A DNA stretch of 64,000 bases from Clostridium amylolyticum (lineage in GTDB: Bacteria; Bacillota; Clostridia; Clostridiales; Clostridiaceae). Numbering within the stretch: position 1 is the first letter of the stretch; the number at the start of each line of letters is the position of its first letter. Where the stretch lies: NCBI RefSeq assembly GCF_900142075.1, contig NZ_FQZO01000005.1, positions 248,001-312,000 of the forward strand, written 5' to 3'. The notes below the pieces were generated by a model, which saw nothing but the letters and a program-made list of their open reading frames with translations, made no database searches and was not told the origin of the DNA. Positions 57,615-64,000 of the stretch are shown piece after piece. Made by a program: the position numbers and the translations under genes.

Positions 57615-60600
57615 TTAGTTCTCATCATTAAAATCATCAATTTCTAAATCTTCGCTTTGGAAGTCATCTAAAGGAAGGTCATCAAAATTTACATCTAATT
57701 CCTCTTCAGCTTCCTCTTCATTTTCAACATAATCATCTGATGGAGCAGAAGCTGGCAACTCCTCTGTCCCTTCAATGTTTACTTCTAAGTCTTCAGCATC
57801 ATCTTCTACTGATTCTTTAAGCTTAATTTCTTCATTGTCATCATTAAGAACTTTAACATCTAGGCATAAAGCTTGAAGTTCTTTAATAAGAACTTTAAAG
57901 GATTCTGGAACTCCTGGCTCAGGAATATTCTCACCTTTAACTATTGCCTCATAAGTCTTAACTCTTCCCACTACATCATCAGATTTAACTGTAAGAATTT
58001 CTTGTAGTGTATGTGCAGCACCATATGCTTCTAGTGCCCAAACTTCCATCTCACCAAATCTCTGTCCACCAAACTGTGCTTTACCACCCAAAGGTTGTTG
58101 AGTAACCAATGAATATGGGCCTGTAGATCTAGCATGTATCTTGTCATCTACAAGGTGAGCAAGTTTAAGGATATACATTATACCTACAGTAACTCTATTA
58201 TCGAAAGGTTCCCCTGTTCTACCATCATAAAGCATGGTTTTTCCATCAGCATTATATCCTGCATCCATTAAGCATTGTTCTATATCCTTCTCATTAGCGC
58301 CATCAAAAACTGGTGTAGCAATATGCCATCCTAATTTTTGAGAAGCCCAGCCAAGATGAACTTCCAGTACCTGACCGATATTCATACGTGATGGTACCCC
58401 TAGTGGATTCAAGCATAATTGAAGCGGTCTTCCGTCAGGAAGGAATGGCATATCTTCTTCTGGTAATACTCTAGATATAACCCCTTTGTTACCATGACGT
58501 CCTGCCATTTTATCTCCCACAGATATCTTTCTTTTCTGTGCTATATAACATCTTACAAGCTCGTTAACTCCTGGAGGCAATTCGTCTCCATTTTCTCTTG
58601 TAAACACCTTAACATCAACTATTATGCCTGCTTCACCATGAGGAACTCTTAAGGAAGTATCTCTAACTTCTCTAGCTTTTTCGCCAAATATTGCTCTTAA
58701 AAGCCTTTCTTCAGCAGTAAGTTCTGTTTCTCCTTTAGGGGTAACCTTCCCTACAAGAATATCTCCAGATCTTACTTCAGCTCCTATTCTAATTATACCT
58801 CTTTCGTCAATATCTTTTAATGCATCTTCACCAACATTAGGAATATCTCTTGTTATCTCTTCTGGTCCTAATTTTGTGTCTCTAGCTTCACATTCATATT
58901 CTTCAATATGTATAGAAGTAAAAACATCATCCCTAACTAGTTCTTCTGAGATAAGCATAGCATCCTCGTAATTATAACCTTCCCAAGTTATAAATCCGAT
59001 TCTTATATTCTTACCTAATGCTATTTCTCCAAGATCTGTAGAAGGTCCATCAGATAATACTGTGCCTTTTTCTACACGTTCTCCTTTTGAAACTATAGGT
59101 CTTTGATTAATACAAGTACCTTGGTTAGATCTTTTAAACTTTAACAATCTATATATATCAGTACCGCCATCAGAGTCTCTTTTAACCCTAACTTCATTTG
59201 CAGCTACATAAGAAACCACACCTGAATTCTTTGCCTTTGGTAATACTCCTGAGTCTACTGCTGCTTTATACTCTATACCTGTTCCAACTATTGGAGTTTG
59301 TGGCCTTAAAAGAGGAACTGCTTGACGTTGCATGTTAGATCCCATTAAAGCACGGGAAGCGTCGTCATTCTCAAGGAAAGGTATCATAGCTGTAGCAACA
59401 GAAACTATCTGTCTTGGAGATACATCCAGCATATCAACATCTTCTCTTGGAACCACTAAAACATCTTCTAGGTATCTAACTGTAACTCTTTGATCAATAA
59501 ACTTACCGTCTTCATCTATAGGTTCATTTGACTGCGCTATTAGGTATTGATCTTCCTCGTCTGCAGTGTAATATCTTATCTCATTCGTAACTGTTCCTGT
59601 TTTCTTATCTATTAATCTATAAGGTGTTTCTATAAAGCCATATTCATTCACTCTAGCATAGGTTGCTAAAGAGTTTATAAGTCCTATGTTAGGACCTTCT
59701 GGAGTCTCAATAGGACACATTCTACCATAGTGTGAGTGGTGAACGTCTCTAACTTCAAACCCAGCTCTTTCTCTTGAAAGTCCACCAGGACCAAGAGCTG
59801 ATAATCTTCTTTTATGAGTTAATTCAGATAATGGATTAGTTTGATCCATGAACTGAGATAACTGTGAGCTTCCAAAGAACTCTTTTATAGCTGCAGCCAC
59901 TGGTCTTATATTAATAAGAGCCTGAGGTGTAATTCCTTCTTGGTCTTGAATAGTCATTCTTTCTTTAACTACTCTTTCCATTCTAGAAAGTCCAATTCTG
60001 AATTGGTTTTGAAGAAGCTCTCCCACGGATCTTAATCTTCTATTTCCTAAGTGGTCAATATCATCCACATAACCTATTCCATATGCCAAACCTAACTCAT
60101 AACTAATAGAAGCATAGATATCATCTCTTACTATATGCTTAGGAATCAATCTATTTATGTTTTTCTTAATTTCTTCTTTAATGGCACTTTCATCAGAGTA
60201 ATTATCCAATATTTCTTTTAGTGTAGGATAATGAACATACTCTCTTATGTTTAAATCATCAACATTAAAGGATACTTGCTTATTAATATTAACAAAATGA
60301 TTACCTATAACTCTAATTACTTTGTCATCAATTAATATATCAACTAAGTTTATACCTGCATCTTGAATGTCTACAGAAGCTTCTCTAGATATTTTTTCAC
60401 CCTTAGCAACTAGTATTTCTCCAGTTTCAGGATGTACGATATCCTTAGCAGCTATTTGATTTGCAATTCTAAGGGCTAAGGCTAACTTTTTATTAAACTT
60501 GTATCTTCCCACTCTTGACAAATCGTATCTCTTAGCGTCAAAGAATAATGAGTCAATTAATGAAACTGCGCTATCCACAGTAGGAGGTTCTCCTGGTCTT

Positions 60601-61319
60601 AATCTTTTATATATTTCCAGAAGAGCTTCTTCTTTTGTCTTAGTATTGTCTTTTTCAATACTAGCTTTTAGCCTTTCTTCTTCTCCAAAAAATTCTATAA
60701 GTTCTTGGTCACCACCATAACCCATAGCTCTAGCAAGAATTGTAATAGGTAGCTTTCTAGTTTTATCAATTCTTACGTAAATAATGTCATTGGAGTCTGT
60801 TTCATACTCAAGCCAAGCTCCTCGGTTTGGTATTACAGTAGAAGAAAATAGTTTTTTACCGCTTTTATCTAAAGCGGAATTGTAGTAAACCCCTGGTGAT
60901 CTTACTAATTGGCTTACTATAACTCTCTCTGCTCCATTAATTATGAATGTTCCCTGCTCAGTCATAAGCGGGAAATCCCCCATGAAGACTTCTTGTTCTT
61001 TTATTTCTCCTGTTTCTTTGTTTTGTAGCCTTACAGCAACCTTAAGCGGTGCTGCATAAGTTGCATCTCGTTCTTTACACTCTTCAACCGAATACTTGAT
61101 ATTATCCATATCAAGCTTATAGCCGACAAATTCTAGTACAAGATTACCTGTAAAGTTAGTGATAGGATTGATATCATCAAATACTTCTTGAAGTCCTTCT
61201 TTTAGAAACCATTCATAGGAATCTAATTGCACCTCAATAAGATTTGGCATATCAGTAACATCTTTAACCTTACCAAAGCTCATTCTTGTTCGTTTTCCAA
61301 CCTGGACAGGATGTACCAT
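57615..61319 (-). CDS. rpoB: RNA polymerase beta subunit
   Basis: A 1234-residue subunit. The fork loop and rifampicin-binding region are visible around residues 455-520 (FFGSSQLSQFMDQTNPLSELTHKRRLSALGPGGL; sensitive-type residues are kept). GRHGNKGVIS and the C-terminal LGGKAQFGGQRFGEMEVWALEAYGAAHTLQE contact beta'. The acidic tail after about residue 1165 is long. It has its own promoter and an attenuator-like leader. Confidence 0.99.
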   Translation of the reverse strand: MVHPVQVGKRTRMSFGKVKDVTDMPNLIEVQLDSYEWFLKEGLQEVFDDINPITNFTGNLVLEFVGYKLDMDNIKYSVEECKERDATYAAPLKVAVRLQNKETGEIKEQEVFMGDFPLMTEQGTFIINGAERVIVSQLVRSPGVYYNSALDKSGKKLFSSTVIPNRGAWLEYETDSNDIIYVRIDKTRKLPITILARAMGYGGDQELIEFFGEEERLKASIEKDNTKTKEEALLEIYKRLRPGEPPTVDSAVSLIDSLFFDAKRYDLSRVGRYKFNKKLALALRIANQIAAKDIVHPETGEILVAKGEKISREASVDIQDAGINLVDILIDDKVIRVIGNHFVNINKQVSFNVDDLNIREYVHYPTLKEILDNYSDESAIKEEIKKNINRLIPKHIVRDDIYASISYELGLAYGIGYVDDIDHLGNRRLRSVGELLQNQFRIGLSRMERVVKERMTIQDQEGITPQALINIRPVAAAIKEFFGSSQLSQFMDQTNPLSELTHKRRLSALGPGGLSRERAGFEVRDVHHSHYGRMCPIETPEGPNIGLINSLATYARVNEYGFIETPYRLIDKKTGTVTNEIRYYTADEEDQYLIAQSNEPIDEDGKFIDQRVTVRYLEDVLVVPREDVDMLDVSPRQIVSVATAMIPFLENDDASRALMGSNMQRQAVPLLRPQTPIVGTGIEYKAAVDSGVLPKAKNSGVVSYVAANEVRVKRDSDGGTDIYRLLKFKRSNQGTCINQRPIVSKGERVEKGTVLSDGPSTDLGEIALGKNIRIGFITWEGYNYEDAMLISEELVRDDVFTSIHIEEYECEARDTKLGPEEITRDIPNVGEDALKDIDERGIIRIGAEVRSGDILVGKVTPKGETELTAEERLLRAIFGEKAREVRDTSLRVPHGEAGIIVDVKVFTRENGDELPPGVNELVRCYIAQKRKISVGDKMAGRHGNKGVISRVLPEEDMPFLPDGRPLQLCLNPLGVPSRMNIGQVLEVHLGWASQKLGWHIATPVFDGANEKDIEQCLMDAGYNADGKTMLYDGRTGEPFDNRVTVGIMYILKLAHLVDDKIHARSTGPYSLVTQQPLGGKAQFGGQRFGEMEVWALEAYGAAHTLQEILTVKSDDVVGRVKTYEAIVKGENIPEPGVPESFKVLIKELQALCLDVKVLNDDNEEIKLKESVEDDAEDLEVNIEGTEELPASAPSDDYVENEEEAEEELDVNFDDLPLDDFQSEDLEIDDFNDEN

Positions 61320-61355
61320 CAGCTTTCACCCCTTGCATATACTTAAATAACCAAA

Positions 61356-61376
61356 AGCCGCATTTTTTAGGCGGCT
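61356..61376 (-). promoter_or_regulatory. Attenuator-like hairpin in the rpoB leader
   Basis: AGCCGC and GCGGCT form a 6-bp GC-rich stem with a 9-base loop; TTTGGTTATTT follows on the minus strand. It lies 37-57 bases before the rpoB start, between promoter and gene. Confidence 0.5.
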
Positions 61377-61493
61377 ATTAGATTGCATATAACATCATCT
61401 TGATAATATAACCATTATTTTAATAGTTATTCAAAATTTTGTAATTTATTGAATAAATTCTATACTACTCCATATTGAACAGTACATTAAATG

Positions 61494-61522
61494 ATAGTAT
61501 CACAATCTTTTTTAATTGTCAA
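61494..61522 (-). promoter_or_regulatory. Promoter of rpoB-rpoC
   Basis: On the minus strand consensus -35 TTGACA (61522-61517), 17-base spacer, -10 TACTAT (61499-61494). Confidence 0.82.
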
Positions 61523-61542
61523 TGTTAATTGCCAATATTCAA

Positions 61543-61576
61543 GGCAAAAAAAGAGGTACTTTATAAGCACCTCTTT
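61543..61576 (-). terminator. Terminator after rplL
   Basis: AAAGAGGTGCTT pairs with AAGTACCTCTTT (12 bp, one wobble, 3-base loop); a T7 tail follows. It probably reduces the flow from rplJL into rpoBC. Confidence 0.85.
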
Positions 61577-61589
61577 CTATTTATTTAAA

Positions 61590-61955
61590 TTACTTTACTT
61601 CAACAGTTGCTCCTACTTCGGAAAGCTTAGCTTTCATAGCTTCAGCTTCGTCTTTAGAAACGCCTTCTTTTAATGTCTTAGGAGCTCCATCAACTAATTC
61701 TTTAGCTTCTTTTAATCCAAGACCAGTTATTTCTCTAACAGCCTTTATAACTTTGATCTTTTCTCCACCAGCACTTGCTAATACAACATCGAATTCAGTC
61801 TTTTCTTCAGCTGCTGGGCCTGCTGCTGCTGCACCTGCTACTGCTACTGGAGCAGCTGCACTTACACCAAACTCCTCTTCGCAAGCTTTAACTAATTCAT
61901 TTAATTCTAAAACGGACATTTCTTTTATAGCTTGAATAATATCTTCTCTTGTCAT
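61590..61955 (-). CDS. rplL: Ribosomal protein L7/L12
   Basis: A 121-residue stalk protein present in several copies on the ribosome. An N-terminal dimerisation region (IQAIKEMSVLELNELVKACEEEFGV), an Ala-rich hinge (AAPVAVAGAAAAGPAAEEKTEF) and a C-terminal factor-binding domain (KIKVIKAVREITGLGLKEAKELVDGAPK) are evident. It follows rplJ. Confidence 0.98.
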   Translation of the reverse strand: MTREDIIQAIKEMSVLELNELVKACEEEFGVSAAAPVAVAGAAAAGPAAEEKTEFDVVLASAGGEKIKVIKAVREITGLGLKEAKELVDGAPKTLKEGVSKDEAEAMKAKLSEVGATVEVK

Positions 61956-62013
61956 TTAAAAGCACCTCCAAATATTCTTTCAAAATTTAATAGTTTTTTC
62001 TCTGTGAATCTAA

Positions 62014-62517
62014 TTATTCAGCAGATTGTTCTTGTTTTTCTTTAACCGCATTTAATAAGTAAACAAGGTTTGATAGTGGAGCTTTGAAGCTTCCAAGAAG
62101 TTTTGCAATAAGAACTTCTTTTGGTGGTATTGAAGCAAGTTGTTTAACTTTTTCACCGTCAAAGATTTCTCCTTGAACTATACCAGCTTTAAGCTCAAAT
62201 TTCTTGTGAGTTTTTGCAAAATCATTAACTATTCTTGCTGGAGCAGTTGGATCTTCATATCCAAAAGATACGGATACAGGTCCTTCTAGATATTCAACTA
62301 TTCCATCATAGCCTAATTCTTTAGCTGCTAATGTAACAAGTTTATTTTTATATACTTTGTATTCAACACCAGCTTCTCTAAGAGCTTTTCTTAACTCAGT
62401 GTCCTCTTCTACTGTTAGTCCTTGATATTGAGTAAGTATAACGCTTTGAGCTTTTTCTAATTTTTCTTTTATTTCAGCTACTTTAGCTTCTTTTAAAAGT
62501 CTATTTTTGTTTGCCAC
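62014..62517 (-). CDS. rplJ: Ribosomal protein L10
   Basis: A 167-residue base of the stalk, carrying L7/L12 dimers on a C-terminal helix. AKVAEIKEKLEKAQSVILTQYQGLTVEEDTELRK and VYKNKLVTLAAKELG are diagnostic. It is preceded by an L10 leader that represses translation when L10 and L12 are in excess. Confidence 0.98.
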   Translation of the reverse strand: MANKNRLLKEAKVAEIKEKLEKAQSVILTQYQGLTVEEDTELRKALREAGVEYKVYKNKLVTLAAKELGYDGIVEYLEGPVSVSFGYEDPTAPARIVNDFAKTHKKFELKAGIVQGEIFDGEKVKQLASIPPKEVLIAKLLGSFKAPLSNLVYLLNAVKEKQEQSAE

Positions 62518-62561
62518 TGTGTGTCCACCTCCTCACAGTTATGAACTGCTTATTATATTAA

Positions 62562-62661
62562 GAAAGGTCTTCCCGCAGACACAGGAAGACCCATTACAAG
62601 CTAATGTATTGGAACCTCGGTAGGTTGATTTACGTTACGCTACAGCACCTACTGTCTACGG
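62562..62661 (-). ncRNA. L10 leader with attenuator
   Basis: On the minus strand the leader has the typical CCGTAGACAGTAGGTGC and CTACCGAGG segments of Rfam L10_leader RNAs. It ends in GGTCTTCC/GGAAGACC (62566-62591) followed by TTTCTTAA, a terminator-like stem. Confidence 0.85.
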
Positions 62662-62719
62662 AAATTTTATTCAATTTCAACAAAAATTATTTTATCAAAT
62701 ATATGAGTTTAAGTCAATA

Positions 62720-63409
62720 CTATTCTAAAACTTTTGTTGGATTAACTTTAACTCCAGGTCCCATTGTGCTTGATACTGATACGGATTTAACGTATTGACC
62801 TTTTGCAGCTGCTGGCTTAGCTTTTATAACTGCTTCCATTAATGAACGGAAGTTAGTAACTAGCTTTTCAGCTCCAAAAGATTTCTTTCCGATTGGAACG
62901 TGAATGATTGCAGTTTTGTCAACTCTATACTCAACTTTACCTGCTTTTATTTCAGCAATAGCTCTTGCAACATCAAAGGTAACTGTTCCTGACTTTGGAT
63001 TTGGCATTAAACCTTTTGGTCCAAGAACTCTACCTAGTCTACCTACTAGACCCATCATGTCCGGTGTAGCAACAACTACATCGAAATCAAACCAGTTTTC
63101 TTTCTGGATTTTTTCTATCATGTCTTCTGCGCCAACATAATCTGCTCCTGCAGCTTGTGCTTCTTTTTCCTTATCGCCCTTAGCAAATACTAAAACCTTA
63201 ACGGTTTTACCTGTTCCGTGAGGAAGAACAACTGCTCCTCTAACTTGTTGATCAGCATGTCTTGGGTCAACACCAAGTCTAACATGTAATTCAATAGTTT
63301 CATCAAACTTTGCCTTAGCTGTTTTTACTGACAACTCTAGAGCTTCTTCAGGTGTATATAATGCATTTTTGTCTATTAATTTTGCACTTTCAATATAATT
63401 CTTTCCCAT
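62720..63409 (-). CDS. rplA: Ribosomal protein L1
   Basis: A 229-residue protein of the mobile L1 stalk. Diagnostic: VRLGVDPRHADQQVRGAVVLPHGTGKTVKVLVFA, GRVLGPKGLMPNPKSGTV and KPAAAKGQYVKSVSVSSTMGPGVKV. L1 probably feeds back on its own operon; two hairpins that mimic its 23S rRNA site lie before rplK and rplA. Confidence 0.99.
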   Translation of the reverse strand: MGKNYIESAKLIDKNALYTPEEALELSVKTAKAKFDETIELHVRLGVDPRHADQQVRGAVVLPHGTGKTVKVLVFAKGDKEKEAQAAGADYVGAEDMIEKIQKENWFDFDVVVATPDMMGLVGRLGRVLGPKGLMPNPKSGTVTFDVARAIAEIKAGKVEYRVDKTAIIHVPIGKKSFGAEKLVTNFRSLMEAVIKAKPAAAKGQYVKSVSVSSTMGPGVKVNPTKVLE

Positions 63410-63424
63410 TATTAAGCCTCCTTT

Positions 63425-63451
63425 GTGGTATTATCGGTTTGGACCTCCCAC
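63425..63451 (-). promoter_or_regulatory. L1-binding mimic before rplA
   Basis: On the minus strand GTGGGAGG and ATACCAC bracket a short loop with AAAC, matching the L1 site in 23S rRNA (GUGGGAGG...AAAUACCAC). It lies 16-42 bases before the rplA start. Confidence 0.75.
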
Positions 63452-63463
63452 TAAAATCGTGAA

Positions 63464-63889
63464 TTATTCTTCAACTTGTACTCCCATACTTCTGGCAGTT
63501 CCTTTAACCATGCTCATTGCAGTTTCTAATGAAGCTGCATTTAAGTCTGGCATTTTAGTTTCAGCAATTTTCTTAACTTGCTCTTTAGTTAGTTTACCCA
63601 CTTTTGTTCTGTTTGGTACTCCTGAACCGCTTTCAATTCCTAGCTCTTTCTTTATAAGAACAGCTGCTGGTGGAGTTTTAAGTATGAAGCTGAAGCTTCT
63701 ATCTTGATAAACTGTTATAACAACGGGTATTATTAGTCCTGCTTGATTTGCAGTTTTAGCATTAAATTCCTTACAGAACCCCATTATATTTACACCATGT
63801 TGACCTAAAGCTGGACCAACTGGTGGTGCTGGAGTCGCCTTACCTGCAGGAAGTTGAAGTTTAATCATTCCTGTTACTTTCTTAGCCAT
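63464..63889 (-). CDS. rplK: Ribosomal protein L11
   Basis: A 141-residue protein of the GTPase-associated centre. KLQLPAGKATPAPPVGPALGQHGVNIMGFCKEFNAKT and KTPPAAVLIKKELGIESGSG are diagnostic; the proline-rich loop is the thiostrepton site. It is the first of the rplKAJL genes in the window; nusG and secE probably lie just outside the right edge. Confidence 0.99.
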   Translation of the reverse strand: MAKKVTGMIKLQLPAGKATPAPPVGPALGQHGVNIMGFCKEFNAKTANQAGLIIPVVITVYQDRSFSFILKTPPAAVLIKKELGIESGSGVPNRTKVGKLTKEQVKKIAETKMPDLNAASLETAMSMVKGTARSMGVQVEE

Positions 63890-63908
63890 GAGTTATTCCT
63901 CCTATACT

Positions 63909-63940
63909 GTGGTATTTGGCGGGTGTTTTAACCCTCCCAC
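63909..63940 (-). promoter_or_regulatory. L1-binding mimic before rplK
   Basis: On the minus strand GTGGGAGG and ATACCAC close a hairpin with an inner GGGT/ACCC stem. It lies 20-51 bases before the rplK start and resembles the site before rplA and the 23S rRNA L1 site. Confidence 0.75.
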
Positions 63941-64000
63941 TTAATTAAGACCTTAGTCTTTATTAATTCTAATCTAGTTTTTCTATCTGGTTATAATCAA

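Overview
The window looks like the chromosome of a low-GC, spore-forming, anaerobic Firmicute of the Clostridium type. The sequence is AT-rich, Shine-Dalgarno sites are strong (GGAGG), and the ribosomal-protein/RNA-polymerase supercluster has the Firmicute order. It encodes CwlD, a spore-cortex amidase, and a complete cobalamin-dependent methylaspartate route of glutamate fermentation, as known from C. tetanomorphum, C. cochlearium and C. tetani. No rRNA, tRNA, CRISPR array, insertion sequence or prophage was seen. Homology calls are by recognition of motifs and family features; no database search was run.

Layout. (1) 1-3.1 kb, plus strand: the 3' part of an ABC ATPase, its membrane partner and a YitT-family membrane protein. 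(2) 3.3-12.8 kb, mixed strands: an accessory region with a Met-rich secreted protein, two SHOCT-type small membrane proteins (one frameshifted), an HMA-SafE-cupredoxin fusion, two CotF-like helical proteins, two DUF421 proteins, a truncated Cys-rich copper-protein relative, a two-repeat beta protein, HydE, and an OmpR-type response regulator with its histidine kinase. At least five promoters here, including the regulator's own, share an 11-bp-period element (TTCATAAAATC-like) at one fixed distance from the -10 box. This predicts a local two-component regulon, probably metal- or envelope-related. (3) 13.0-24.6 kb, minus strand: one operon of GntR regulator, glmS, glmL, glmE, methylaspartase, mesaconase alpha and beta, citD, citE, citF, citC and citX. 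Together these convert glutamate to ammonia, acetate and pyruvate. (4) 24.7-28.2 kb: a DUF3048 protein, CwlD and a Na/Pi-cotransporter-PhoU fusion.

(5) 28.3-64 kb, minus strand, read from right to left: rplK-rplA-rplJ-rplL, then rpoB-rpoC, an L7Ae-like gene, rpsL-rpsG-fusA-tuf, the S10-spc-alpha superoperon (rpsJ to rplQ, including secY, adk, map, a KOW protein and infA), ecfA1-ecfA2-ecfT, truA, and rplM-rpsI. Control signals are dense. They include two hairpins that copy the L1-binding site of 23S rRNA (before rplK and rplA), an L10 leader with attenuator, a terminator, promoter and attenuator between rplL and rpoB, a tuf terminator, a large structured leader before rpsJ, an internal promoter with attenuator-like leader before rpsM, strong hairpins before rpoA, rplF and the L7Ae gene, and consensus promoters for rpoB, rpsJ, rpsM and rplM. 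Heptamer-periodic intergenic repeats occur after four genes and supply the stop codon of two of them.
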